A stretch of 64,000 nucleotides of DNA from Xiphias gladius (GCF_016859285.1 NC_053419.1:13172501-13236500), one strand, 5' to 3'. Counted from the first letter of the stretch, positions 48,701-61,774 are shown. Notes: generated by a model not told the origin, from the letters alone. Translations and numbers: made by a program.

Positions 48701-51700
48701 ATTCAAACCATCACTACTGTAAAAGCAGTAGCTCTCCTACTTCATTTAAAGCACGTGCTTACATATCTGAGCTTTATATATCTCTCATCCAAAACCTGAT
48801 ATATTTAAATTTTAATTATACAGTCTTTCAAATTATTAACCTTGAGCATTGGGTTGTTTAAGTAGTCTTGCCGTTATCCTTCTATGTATCTGTGGAAGGA
48901 ACAGACCGTTAATTCATCATAATTTACATCTACACTTAAGCTCCTTCAGCCATTCAGACTGTTTATGTCGGTGTCATAGCAGTAATGACCATATTATTCA
49001 TGTTCCTAAACACATTAAACATTTATGTGTGTATTCACCCTGTGTGAAAGAGTTACACTCACTGAGCATAATCTGGTAAATGTCTGTATGTGGATCCAAT
49101 GTTATGCCAAGTATCTCCCCGTTTAATGAGCACAATACTAAAACCGAGGTCGGCAGCCAAGTTCAGCCCATTATGCACGAACAACTGGGGGTACCTGAAA
49201 ACCTGTATGATACTTTGACTAATGTACATGGAAATTTCTCCATTACCTTTAAATCATTACAATCTGAAATGTATACATAGTAATGCCTGATCATGTAGTT
49301 ATATGTAAATGTTGTAATGCAGTCAAGATTCTGTGTGGAAGTGTTGAGCAATATTTTGGCACTTTAAGTGTCTTAAAAGGAAATAATCCGTGCTTTTTAT
49401 ATTTGTGTGATTAGACCCAGAGTTATTAAAAAATTACCACGATCAGATATCTCATATTTTTAAGACATTTACCACCAACCCATTTCACGAAAGTACATAT
49501 TTATTTGATCAATATGTCAAATTAAAAAAAAAGGATCCTGTCAACAATACTATTGCAAATGTAAAGCACAGCCCATAACTTGCAGTAAACCGGCAGACAC
49601 TTTAACTGCACACATGCTGACATAGATAAGACTCTTGTTTTATGGCTGAACAGTCATGACTTCCCGGCAGTTACCCTACTGGAGGCCTCTGCGAGCTCGT
49701 ATCACTCCTCGGTGCATCCCAGACAGAGGATGTGAACAGTACTTATAGATCACAACCAGCAGGAAAATCCCCCAGACATCAGGCATTGTAATGGAGTGCA
49801 GACCGTCTTCCACCTTGTATGCAAAGCTGTCTTCCATTGTGCTTACAATTGGAGTCGTTTTTGCAGCACCATTTTTAACAGATAAGAGTGTGTGTGTGTG
49901 CGTGTGTGTGTGTGTGTGTGCACTATATGTATGTGTTACTGTATTGCAGCTGTCGGGGATCTATAACTGTGAATACACTGTTCACCAACAGAGTAATATT
50001 TGTCAGACCAGATTTACAGTGGTTGGAGGTGCTCTCTGTACTCTGACAAATACTGAATAGGTCACTCTTTTCCAGCTGAGATCAGTAAACACAAACAGTG
50101 AACATGTGTGTGATCATCTTTCATTTTGTGGCGAGCAAGGTTAAAAAAACACAGACAAGACACCTGAGGCTCCATTATCTTTGCTGTTGTTTGTTTCATG
50201 TGGCTTCCTCTGTGGTCGAAGACTAATGTCTGTTCATTGCTGTTGTAGCCGTCCAGAGAGACTCACAGTTTCCAACAACATCATCATCAGGATTCAAATA
50301 GCCTCATAATCAGGATTCAAATACTAAAGTCTGAAGGGTCTGGCTTTACCTAATCTCACACAGCCATGCTTCAGTCTCATTAGAGGAGAACTGGACATAT
50401 TCTCAACAGAAAATTTACTATTATTCTATAGTTTAATCAAAATCCCAAGAGATCTGACAAGGAAAAGCAGCTTCAGTAAGGGATATAAAGGTTACAGTTG
50501 ATTATAGTAAAGCAACATAGAGCCACACAAAGCATCAAATAAAAAACAAAGTCAGAAACCAACAAAAGAGATCAGCTGAAGTCAAATCTGCGCTGTGTAT
50601 ATGAGCAATAACTCATCTGAGTTAGGCCTGAAAACTGCAGCAACAATAAAGTCAAGCTGTAATTCTTAATAATTCTCAATAGTTTTCCCAAATAGATCAT
50701 GTCACGTAATTTCAACTCAGCCTGCAAAGAGGTGCAGGTAGTGGGAGTATTTCAAGTACTTTTTGACAGAAGGAGTTGCTTTAGCTGCAGGGCTTGTGCA
50801 GCACATCTTGGCGGTCTCGAGTGACTCCGTGTGTTTGTGTGAATGTAATAAAGTGAAGGCGCCGTAAATCCGGTGCAGCAAAGAAAGGTATAGATGAAGT
50901 GTAAATGTGTGGGAGTTGCGATGATGGGTTGACTTGTGTTTTCCCCCAATGTGTATGTGTTATTATAAGACTCTCCACATGGACAACAAAGCATCATGTC
51001 TTGTCACACCATGGTACATCATATCTTATTTTCATAATGATAATAATAATAATAATAATAATAATAATATCATAATAATTCAGTTCACCTATTAGTGGCA
51101 GACAACAACATGAATATGGCGTCAGCTGTTCGTATCCAGTTTGACCACTGCCACCTCCGACATGCAAGTAATGAACTGCACTGAATGAACAAACCTTTTT
51201 TGTGGTTATTTTTGCGAAAGCCTTGTGTGTGCTCACATTCAATCAATGTGAGTATGAATGGAGTATTCAGTGCAGTATTTAAATAGCACTTTGTCAGCAT
51301 GTAGGAGAGCATAGCAGCTTCTTGAGCTTCAGAGCAATTTCAACTAGAACTGAATTTTAGCTCATTACAAAGCGAGCAGGATACAAACCTATCAATCCCC
51401 ATCAGAATGTCACTATGACAACCCATAGTTGCTTACATATATGTGTATTTTGGGTTTTATACCGAGCCAGAAATATCTGTTGTTTTTCGCAACGAGATGA
51501 TAAGTGTGCTTAGCAGTTGGTGGACAATTTAGCGATATTTCCACAGTCTTTAGTATAATTATTTATTTGTACATTTGCATCATTTTGACAGTATTTGTGT
51601 TCTGCTAAGAGAGCCCTAATGGAGCTCTCTCAGCTGTGCAATGTTTTTATTTTTGGAGCCTCTGGTTCATATTATTCACATGTTTTCCCCCTGTCATTAT

Positions 51701-54700
51701 TAGAAAGAAGGATGTGATGGGTGTCATCATACCATTATTTATTTAGCGAATGGGGGGGGGGGGGGGGCTCTCATTTAATGAAAACAGTTTGATTAATCTC
51801 CCGGTGAATCTTTTTATACTTTTACCAATCTTCTGTAACTACCTAAAAAAGCAGACTTGTGACAAGAAAACTGTTGTATTTAGGACACAAAATCCTTGTT
51901 TTTTTAACTTTTAAGGAGAACATGACAATTACGGACACTCTCAATTCATGAGCTCTTGTCATATTTTGAAATATTTTGTCACCTCTGGACTTTAGGTTGC
52001 TGTACCTAATTTAAGATTATTCATTTCCTTTGAAAAAAGACACACAAATCCATTGCCTTTTTTTTGCATCCCTCTCATCACAGCAACTGGCTACATCTTG
52101 GATTAATACAAAAGGTCCTTTTAGATCCTGTCTAGCCGAGTGCAATTAGTGGGAGGGCTTGAGTCTCCCTTTTTCCAATTCAAATAGATACGCAGATTCT
52201 GAATGTGACTGGGCTGTCTGCTGGATAATGGACCTAAAAAAAATATAAGAGCTAATCTGGATTAGAAAAAACAGCGTTTCACATTTCATATGAGCTTTGA
52301 CAAGGTGGTGACTATTTTGAGACAACGCCTACTGTGAATAATAACAAGTTCTGTTCCTCCACTTACAGTAACTTTGGAGACTGAAGACTGCCAGTTGCTA
52401 TTATTCTCTTCTCTTCTCTTCAGTTCCCGTGGAGTCAAGAGACCTCTTCGTCTACCCCCTGCTGTGTTAACTCTATTACTGTTTCCTGTGCAATGTCATG
52501 ATCATTACTGAAGGTGAAGAGTTGTTTTGCAGTAAACTGGAATATCACAGTAGGGAGCTCTCAGTGGTGGTACATGGTGGATGCCTTACCTCAAGGATAC
52601 GTTGTTTGGTTCCTTGTTCAAAGAACAGCGTGTGTTTCTTCTTAATCGCACGGCAGCCTTTTCTTGTAGCTTCTCCGGTGCACAGAAATACTGGGAGCAT
52701 GGGTTCTCTCAACACGGTCCCTAATATGTGATACTCAATAGAAAAGGAACACGGCAGAAACAATGTGATATTGATGCGACTTGTTGGAGATCATACAGTA
52801 AGCAAGTGCCCAATCAACACAATACTCACTCTGCAGTCTTGAAACAAGCCCCCTCAGCTTGAGAGCTCATGGAAAGGAAACCAAATGTGGCACCAAACAG
52901 TGGCTCTCACGCTAATGTAGCAAGAGGTGTGTTTCAAAAAGTAATTTTAAGACTTGATAGATAAGATTTTACAATACTCACACTGTAAAGTACACAGTTT
53001 AGTCAACAGTTAAGTCTCACACTTACAGATTTCACAGTCAATTTATGCTAAGCATTTTGGCTTTGCTCTTTTAATTGTAACTTGGCCACTTAAAAAAAAA
53101 AAAAGCAGAATAAAACACTTTTAGAATCTATTATCTTCTCTGTTGTTGGTTTTGAATCACCAATGTCTAGATAGCTTCTTTTTGAATACATATGGCATGT
53201 TTAGGATATAAAGGTGTCATCTTTCTCCAGAGGCCACGCTGGTCTCATTCACTCTTCCTCTGGCTCCAAGCCATTATTTGGGATTTTTTCTAAATATTTA
53301 AATGCGAGAACTTCAATGGCCTTTCTGCCACTCACACTTTGCCAATGTGCAGATGTGGGCTTCTTGGCATCAGCCTTCGTCATGGACCGTTTTCATGGAC
53401 GTTTTTAGCTGCACCAACAACCCGCATGAATCAATCTGTCGGTCGGTCAGAAAGGTCAGTTGGATCTGTTGGTTCTCACGTTCTGTTTTATCTCACTGGG
53501 GAGGTCGGCAGACTTGTAAGGCCGGGTTCAGATCTCAGGGTTGGCAAAAATAACTCTTTGATGTTTGAGACAAATCAGTTCCAGCTTATTATGAATTTTA
53601 TACGGGATGCTAAAAGCACATCTTCTCACAGGGGAAAGGATTAGGATGAGGCAACACCTGATTTACTGAAATGATGAATGAAGGACAAAGGCGATAATCT
53701 ACAGCAGCAGTATGTCAAATAACAAACAGCTCCACATTTAAGAATAGATAAACATCAACAGTCCTGTTTGCTCTCTAGAAAACAATTGGCATCGGGATTC
53801 TTTCGGCAGCTGATGGCCTAACCAGCCATGAATTCAGTATTAAGTAGTCAGTAGTCAGTATTTCATTTTGTTCTTGCTTGGCAAAATTTGATGAATTTTT
53901 TCAGTAAACTCCAAAGGCTGTTCAATGTAATATCATTCTAAGTAATTTGTTTCTCCTTTTTGCCTCAAGTCCAGGCCGCTGAAAATTTGTAATAGAGGAA
54001 GCGCTGGAAGGCACCACCCCAATGAATAGGAGGAGTGGCACAGAGTGGTGGCCAGACTACAAACATGTCACCAACCGAAGACATCCTTGTGTGACAAAGT
54101 GAAAAGCAACAAAGACAGAAATATTTCCTCTGCAGTCCCCAGAACCCCTTTCAAGATGATGCAGCACCTGTTCCCAGGACTTAAAGTCTGAATATTATCA
54201 GAAATAAAAAGAGATTATTCACTGGTTCGGACAAAGTCAAAACTCAATGCACATTTGTTTGGACCATCCATTAACCAGTTTTCAATAAACAGTGTTGTCA
54301 AGATCAGATTCATATCTGGCAGGGCCTCAGTTGTTCAGTTATACTGTGGCTAGATTGAATCAAATTTATTTTGCTATGGGAATTTCCCTTGCGTCAATAG
54401 ATGCAGACTTATCACTTGGTCTGGAGAGTATTTTGCCAGCAAAGTGGGTTTTATTCAGTTCTTTTATAGCGAATACTAACAAAAGGGAAGTTGGACATTT
54501 GTTTATAGTTTGGACTTCAATCCATGCTCTTTCTAAACTCTATCCTTTTTTTGTCAGGTGACCCTATAATTATTTTTGTTACTTGTCTGATGATACTGTC
54601 CAGCTGTTTTTAAGTGTAAGCAATTGGGCCCATAAAATGCTGCTTCTGTCATCCCATCAACTTCATCTCTACAATAATGCAGACGGGGACACAGTGCAGG

Positions 54701-57700
54701 GCTTTGTCATAGATGACTTACACACAGCATGTCCAAATATCTGAGCTTGACTAACCTCTGACAAGAATTTGATTTGGATGCATTTAAAGTCAACAGCGAT
54801 AAAATAGTATGTTGCATGCTTCTTTACAGTATGATGCCCCTGCACAAAATAACAGCATGTTCTCTTGTCATATTCGTCATCTTTGCTCAGGATTATTGTT
54901 ATGGTCATAATTTTGATATCCCTGTCAATGACCCTTCTGACACATATACCAAAGAATTTGCTCCAAATCTGTTCAGTCAGCGTACAGCATATTTGTCATT
55001 GTGGACACGCCAATGACCATGTTTTTTATCTTGACTTGACTCTGAAGGCGGATGACGTATTGTGTTTGACTCAGTGTTACAGTCAATGCCATTACCTCAT
55101 CTTTTATGAGCGATGTGCCACAATATTTTAGTCACTGATAATATTTTACAGTAATTTTACAGTCACAGTGTTGACACTGACTTGACCAATAACTTTTTCC
55201 ACAATAATATTAATGTTTTGCTCAAAAGTCTTAAACAAGTTGGTACTTCAGTAAATGCTCTTAAACTGTCCTCCTCCTATCCACTAGTGCAGAATTCCCA
55301 CTAGAAAGTCTAGTCACACAGACCATGATTACTTGCTGCTGCGAGGAAAGTGTTGACATTTTTTTCTTTTTTTCTTTTGAAATTCCTGTGATTACATACA
55401 GTACAAGGATTTTCATGGTCTGGTCCTGACATCAGATAACTGAGCATTTTCACCCTCACAGCTGTGCAAGGTTACTTAGAGTCTCTGATCAAGGACTCAC
55501 AGTAGAACAAAAGCTTGTTGAATGAGTGGTTGAAAGAGTTTGTTGAATGTTTCTAGAAGCCTCTAAAACTTCTCTAAAACCAGTTTGTTTTTCTTACAAC
55601 AGCGGTGGGTGTTCTTTGGTATTATGTGTATTCTCTTTGAACCTATCTGTGTATTTAAGTCTGATTGCATCTGCTTTATGCTCATATGTTTGCAGGCCCG
55701 TGCAATGATCAGTATTTGTTGAGTCTGTATCAGAGGTGCATTTCCAAGGCTGTTGTACTTGTGCTGTGTTGCACCATATGGTGTTAAATCTTAAAACAAA
55801 AAAAGGCAAACATTTACACATCATCTATGTCAAGAATGTAGATGATCACTATTTAATCTTTTAAAACCGGACGATCGATTGTATATGAGATTATAATTAA
55901 CTCTTCCTTTACAGAGAAGTTGTGGTGGTTGCATCTGTACATTTTTTAAATTTTCACTCTTCATGGTGTGAAACAATCAGTAGTCCAGCCACTGCTCAGC
56001 TGGCTCAGTGAATTCATTATTTGTCACTGGAACCAGAGGTCATGACATTCAATCTAGGGTGGTGCTGAATGAAGATAACAAAACTCAGGATGTCCGGCTG
56101 GCTGTAATTTAGACAAATATGTTGTGTCTGATATGTCAAGGTATGGTTCAGACAATGTCACTTGTCCAGAAGGACCTCAATTTATGCACCTCAACAGTTT
56201 CTCCCAGGGCTATAGCTTGTCACTGTGGGCTATCCCTCGTAAACTGCGGTCTCCCAGTCTTTCATGTACACAAGATGGATGGTCAGTGCGTGTCCACTTG
56301 TGGGCTTGCATGCAAATTACAGGTGGTGCTTGCTTAGTTTTCTTCATCGTAGGAGCACTAGGTGCCTGCTTTCGGTGCATAGGACGTTCAAATTAAGTTC
56401 ACACGAGCTCCTCTGTTTAGACGCAGTATTCAAGTAAAACATACAGTTAGTTACATAAGTATTGGGACAGTGACACAATTTTCGTAATTTTGCCACTGTA
56501 CAACACCACAGTGGCTTTGAAAGGAAGCCATAACAATGTGATTGAAGTGTCGACTTTAAGCTTTAATTCGAGGGGTTTAACAAAAATATTGCATTAACCA
56601 TTTAGGAATTACTCCTTCTCTTCCACCTACATACACAGTACAGGGAGGACTGAGTGGTTTTGTTATTTTATTCTGTTAATTCCAGTGTTCATTTACTTTG
56701 GTCTTCTCAACACTTCTCCCCCTCTGCTTCCAGTATAGCAGGCACGCATTGCTCATGTATTGATTTACATCATTTGTACAGGGGTGGACAGATGATACCT
56801 GCTCAGTTGCCTGTCTTGTTTTATCTAACACACATTTTATCAAACATTTCATACAACGTGTGACTACTGAGCAAGCATTGAAGCGTCTTGTACATTTGAG
56901 GATCTACATCAAAAAAGAACCATCCAAGTTGTGCCTTTGATGTGCAACCGCTCTTTTCACCACTTCAAACAGAATGCTGTGAAGCAGGGTGAGGACAGGA
57001 GCCAAATGGCAATGTTTATAGATTATTTACCAAAGGTTGTAGTTAATTAAAAACACATAAACCCGCTCACTGAGGTCTTACACAGCCAATTGTGTTATGG
57101 CTCTGGCAACAAGTATTGGATCTGAAGGTGCCTACTAGTACACGTCTATAGCAAACAAGGAATTTGCACAGTACGATTATTTATCTATTTTACTGCAAAT
57201 CAGGAAAAGGCTACTTCACTGGTACTGAATTGCACATTGTACTATTACATGTACTTACGTATATACAGTCCAGACAGTAAGTATTTGGACAGTTACACAT
57301 TTCTTTTAAGGCTCTGTGCTTCAGCACATTCATTTTGAAATAAAATAATGGAAACTACATTAAAGTGCAGTGCCCGAGCTTTAATTTGAGTAGGTTTGCA
57401 TCAATATATAAAAACCTATGTTGGAGATGTAGCCCCTTTAAGACATAGTGACCAAAGTGTAGGAGTCCAAAAGCAATAGGAGAAATACATCATATTTAAT
57501 ATTTAGTGGAAAATCCTTTTTGGTCAATCGCTGAGGTCTTCGACCCACAGACATCAGCGGACACCTTGTGTCTTCCCTGGTGATGCTCTCCCAGAGCTTC
57601 ACTGCGTTCTCCTTCAGCTCTTGCTTGTTGCGGGGTCTCTCTGCCTTTAGTCTGGCCATCGGCAAGTAGAATACAGCTCAGTTGGACTGGGATCAGGTGA

Positions 57701-60481
57701 CTGTCTCAGCAATTCAAGGATATTCTATCTCTTCACCCTAAGAAGCTCTTTGGCTGTCATGTTTAGGATCGTTGTCCAATGTGTTTTGATGCCCTTGGCT
57801 GAATCTGAGCTCACAGAATGCTCCTGCGTTCCTCGGCATTCATCCTGATGCTTCTGTTCTCTTCTGTCTCATTCTCCATCCATGGGGCCGAAACATTCAA
57901 CTACAGTCATGCTTGTCTCTTTCTGCGGTTTCCTCAAGAATTCAAGCACAGTGTCCGAAATTACTCCCTATTTTCTATGAATTGCAGTATATTTACAGTA
58001 CAACGTTTTATTTGAGGGTCCAAATTCTCAGTGTAAAATTTATGCACTGTATAATGCCCTTTAAAGTTTCTCAGTAGATTGAAAAAGTTGTGTCCGTGGC
58101 ATGTGGACCGCAATGCAATGTATCACATTTAAGCAGATATGAAAATTACACTTGTGAGACACTACACCTGTTAGCGATGATTCAAAATGATGATGATTTG
58201 AAGTCTCACTCTGGCGCTCTTTGAAGAGTCAACTACAGACTGATTGTTATGTGTGGGGAAGTGAATGAGTGAACAAGAGATTGATTTCAGACACAGCCTC
58301 TGTCATCCGACTACGGCGCCTCTGTCTCTATCCATGGTGCTGAAACATTCAACATTCAACTTTGGACTACCTTACCCCGTCTTTTGCTCTCAGTCCCAAG
58401 TCCATTTTTCCCATTGAAGACATAAATCTTTAAAAATGGCAAATGTTACCGAGACAGGAGCAAATGGTTCATTTGTTTGGGACTATTTTCAGTGGCGTTT
58501 TTTTTTGTGCAGTAGTGGGCATTAATGGCAGCAGGGCGGTGTATTTGGGATTTACTCAAAATAAACAGTTTTTTATCATACTGAGGGGTCATGTCACTCA
58601 GTGCAGCGGTGTGGATCACTGATGTGTTTTTGATAGCTTTTAATACACTGAAGGTCTACGGTACAGAGGAACAAACCATAGTTTATCAGGATTTGGCTAC
58701 ACATATAATACTAGAATCAATTTTTTATTGGTTTGGGTCTTTTCATGGGTATTAGTGACAATTAGAAAATACAAAATATCACTAGACTTATCCATTAATG
58801 AATTTTTCAGACTTAATGGGACTCTCATCTGCACTATTTATAAGAAAACGTTTTAAACTGCTCTCGGTCCATCAGTTTTCGCTCTTCAAACACAAAATAT
58901 ACTCAAATATTCAGCCATGCTTCCCCTTCATCAAAAAATAAACATCTAAGAAACAGGGATTAAGCTTTTGGATCAATGAACCAGAGTAACTGTCTAAAAC
59001 CATTTCTAATCTTTAAACTACTTTTAACTCTTACAATAAACACTGCATACACACATACTTCAAATCAGCATGTTCAACTCAGCCAGCTGTTGCTCACAGT
59101 GTGAAAGTGCGAGTGATGAATCTGTATTAATAGGCTTGTTGTTATATACTTCTGTCCTCCCTCTCCCCTCTTAACTCAGTTATTGCCTTCTTTCTTCCAA
59201 CAGAGATTCGTGAGGCTTTCAAAGTATTTGACCGAGATGGGAATGGCTTTATCTCAAAGCAGGAGTTGGGGACGGCCATGCGCTCACTGGGCTACATGCC
59301 CAATGAGGTGGAGCTGGAGGTTATCATCCAAAGACTTGACATGGATGGTATGTCTCTCTCTCTCTCTCTCTCTACTGGTCAGAAGGTTCATGAGTGCACA
59401 GGCGGCTGTGTATAGTCCAGCACACGAGCTATACAGTGACATGTTTCTATTTGTGTCTGTTTCCCCAGGTGATGGTCAGGTTGGCTTTGAAGAATTTGTC
59501 ACATTGCTTGGTCCTAAACTCTCTGCTGCTGGGATGCCTGATAAGTTCCACGGAGCAGACTTTGATTCAGTGTTTTGGAAGGTATATGTTGTTGTCAGTA
59601 TCATCAATCAAGTCTACTCAAGTCTATACCTTCTCCTTTATCAGTGTTCAATCCATTCTCTTTGTTCTTTTGAGTAAGTTGTTCTGAGGGCTTTTCTGTT
59701 GTTTTGGATAGAGAGCCATCTGTTTTTATTAAAATTACAATGTAAAAGTGAGTCACAGCGATTCTAGTATTACTATTATATTATGCATTTTATTCCAAGG
59801 TGCTTCTCTAAAATGGCCTTGACAGGCTACCCCATGCTAATAATTATGTCACATGCAGTACCTTGCCTTGAATTTTGTAGCATTATCAAATTATTTATTT
59901 CACTGTCTGGTTTTAATGAAAATGTGTGCTGTTTTGATGGAATAGCCCACTAGGTAGTCTCACTCTCTGACTAGCATTGATGCCCAGGAGCAACCCGGCA
60001 CAACCACTATTTTTTGCTGACCTGCGTCACTGCGGGGTGTTGAGACTGAAGTTTTTCCTCTGCTAACTAGACCTTTGTCGGGGTTTTCTGTCTTCCCAGT
60101 GCGACATGCAGAAACTGACTGTGGATGAGCTTAAGAGACTGCTATATGATACTTTTCGTGACCACCTCACTATGAAAGACATTGAGAACATCATCATAAC
60201 TGAGGAGAGCCACCTGAACAGTCCAGAGTCCCATGTGGACATTGAAAGTACGTGTCATTCACAGATTTTATTTCACACATTGTTGCTCAGATATTTAAAA
60301 TCTCTGTTAAGGCACTCCGATGTGCTAATTTTTTTTTCTATATTTTTCCACAGCAAGCCCAACACAACAGGAAAAACACACATGTGTGCGTAAAAGCCTG
60401 ATTTGTGCCTTCGCCATTGCATTCATCATCAGTGTGATGCTCATTGCAGCAAATCAAATGCTCCGCAGAGGGATGAAGTAA
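45774..60481 (+). CDS. cabp7: Calcium-binding protein 7 (calneuron-2)
   Basis: Tail-anchored EF-hand Ca2+ sensor of the calneuron family. Mammalian CaBP7 sits on Golgi/TGN and endolysosomal membranes and restrains phosphatidylinositol 4-kinase IIIbeta. Exons are 45774-45882, 59204-59347, 59469-59581, 60100-60247 and 60354-60481 (stop TAA), 642 nt, 213 residues (human 215). All junctions are GT/AG with continuous phase. EF loop 1 is [12 protein letters not shown] (46-57) and loop 2 [12 protein letters not shown] (82-93); both keep the main ligand positions. Loop 2 position 9 is Gly90, where I recall Asp in mammals. The second EF pair is degenerate, as usual for calneurons. A hydrophobic tail (about 186-204: [19 protein letters not shown]) followed by RRGMK forms the anchor. 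[20 protein letters not shown] and the [12 protein letters not shown] helix favour CABP7 over CALN1. Intron 1 is 13.3 kb, while the others are 121, 518 and 106 bp. Synteny with lif agrees. Confidence 0.96.
47704..47728. repeat. Compound GT/TA microsatellite
   Basis: A short GT run passing directly into a TA run inside cabp7 intron 1. Confidence 0.85.
49888..49921. repeat. GT microsatellite with one CG interruption
   Basis: About 17 GT units in cabp7 intron 1. Confidence 0.9.
51038..51080. repeat. TAA trinucleotide microsatellite
   Basis: Around ten uninterrupted ATA/TAA units followed by 'atcataataa' decay. It gives a poly-Ile frame on the - strand that is not a gene. Confidence 0.92.
51752..51767. 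repeat. Poly-G tract (16 bp)
   Basis: A pure G run in cabp7 intron 1. Its length is uncertain because such runs are often miscalled. Confidence 0.9.
56446..56640. mobile_element. Tc1/mariner-like element end, fragment A
   Basis: 'acataagtattgggacagtg ... gctttaattcgaggggtttaac' resembles the terminal ~200 bp of a fish Tc1-like family whose ends read 'ataaatatttggacagaga...gctttaattca'. Fragment B below has the same kind of end in the same orientation ('agtaagtatttggacagtta'). No coding sequence adjoins this copy. Confidence 0.55.
57262..57960 (-). pseudogene. Tc1-like transposase fragment B with terminal sequence, degenerate
   Basis: The element end 'acagtaagtatttggacagt' near 57275 is followed, on the - strand, by a decayed transposase C-terminus. 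At 57665-57540 it reads [20 protein letters not shown], then ESITREDT and a 'MSVGRRPQ' tail. Further in (about 57710-57680) lies QSPDP, the degraded form of the QSPDLNPIE motif holding the third catalytic residue region of the DDE domain. Up to about 57880, + strand text such as 'tttggctgtcatgtttagga' and 'ggcattcatcctgatgcttc' matches further internal parts of this family. Frameshifts and loss of the DDE core make it inactive. Confidence 0.75.
59351..59373. repeat. TC microsatellite in cabp7 intron 2
   Basis: About ten TC units directly after the 5' splice site of the 121-bp intron. In so short an intron, expansion could affect splice efficiency, but this is only a possibility. Confidence 0.9.
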
Positions 60482-60893
60482 ATACATGTTTCCAGCTGAG
60501 TACCACGGGATTTAAGGATGGACGATAAAAAAGCTAACGTTTACCCAAATAGTTTACTGTTTTTGGTTTTGTCCAGTGTTTCCAACAACCACAATGATGC
60601 TATCACAGCTTCTCTCTATAATGAACGAATTGATGTCATGCAGTGGTTCTGTATGACCACTAACCCTAGAATTACCATGGTAAAACAGAAAGATTTCAAG
60701 GGCTGATTAGTACCATAAAACAGTAGCATCTCTGATTCAAAAGACTGATGTTTTCAGTATTTCAGTGTACGGTATGTGCTGTAGTAAAAGCTGTGCTGTG
60801 TCTAATATATCAAAACAATCAGTATTGTTGATGAGAACGCCAAACCCCATTTGGAATGCACCCAATAATGATAGTGCTGGTGATAGTAATAAA
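60482..60893 (+). other. cabp7: cabp7 3' UTR with poly(A) signal at 60888-60893
   Basis: The first canonical AATAAA after the stop codon is at 60888 (gtAATAAAgcaatac), giving a 3' UTR of about 430 bases. Later signals exist (for example near 63504) and could give longer forms. The choice is inferred. Confidence 0.5.
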
Positions 60894-61340
60894 GCAATAC
60901 AAAAGTGATGATGGGCTACATATTATGTCGTTTTAAATCACTTCCTAAAAACATAAGGACAAATGACTGTGCACTGCATAATGTGTCTCTTTTAAGTGTT
61001 TATTTCAGTGTGCCAAGATTTCCAGTCCAGAAGAACAACTCACATCCAGTTTAACAGATTTTACTAAACTGGCACCATCTGTGATCTAAATATTAGCAGA
61101 AGAGTAATTCCAAACATAAGATTGGGCTACTTAACACTTAATGACTTCTTGAGTTACAAAAAACCCTCAAGGGTGTGTACAAATCAGTTAAAGGAATATC
61201 ACGGCATACTGAAAGCGTGGAATGGCTCTAGGGACGACCTGGCGGCCTGTTGTTTGATCCATCACTTTGGTCCAGTCTGAAATATCTCAGCAACTGTTGA
61301 ATGGATTGCCATATGTTTTTGTTGCTGTTGTTGTTTGTCA

Positions 61341-61342
<2 letters not shown>

Positions 61343-61376
<34 letters not shown>

Positions 61377-61388
61377 TGTGTGTGTGCA
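61343..61388. repeat. GT microsatellite inside the dispersed repeat
   Basis: About 22 GT units with a TTTG interruption, between the two copies of the 'gaaatatc(t/a)c' motif. Confidence 0.93.
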
Positions 61389-61746
61389 GATATTCATGGC
61401 GGCAAGTGGATTCTATGTGGTTTTCAGTGAAATATCACAACAACTATTGAATGGATTGTTGTGAAATTTGGTTCAGACATTCATAATCCCCTCAGAATGA
61501 ACTGTAATTACTTTGTTGATCCTTAAACCTTTCATCTCGGGCCATCAATATGTCAGATTTTTGGTTTGTCCAATACTTTGGTTTGTGAGGAAATACCTGT
61601 GCAACCAATAACATTCCCCTGTCTGTAGTTTGTGTGTAGTGCTAAGCAGCAGACGTTAGCATGTTATCGCTTAAGTCTGAGATGGTGAGCATTGTAAACA
61701 CTATGACTGCTAAACATCAGCATCTTAGCATTGTCAGTGTAAACAT

Positions 61747-61774
61747 GTTGCCATGCGAGTCTTAGCATGGCAAC
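61747..61774. repeat. 10-bp inverted repeat with 8-base loop
   Basis: GTTGCCATGC (61747-61756) and GCATGGCAAC (61765-61774) are exact reverse complements, near the end of the dispersed repeat. In related copies this zone is rich in 'gttagcatgc' units, so the hairpin probably derives from them. Confidence 0.7.

Larger units (their letters stand above)
45883..59203 (+). other. cabp7: cabp7 intron 1 (13.3 kb)
   Basis: It begins GTGAGTC and ends TTCCAACAG. It contains microsatellites (47704, 49888, 51038), a G-run (51752), Tc1-like fragments (56446-57960) and open frames without recognisable product (45842-46423 on -, 46693-47157 on +). No other gene is seen inside. Long first introns often carry enhancers, but none can be shown from one sequence. 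Confidence 0.9.
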
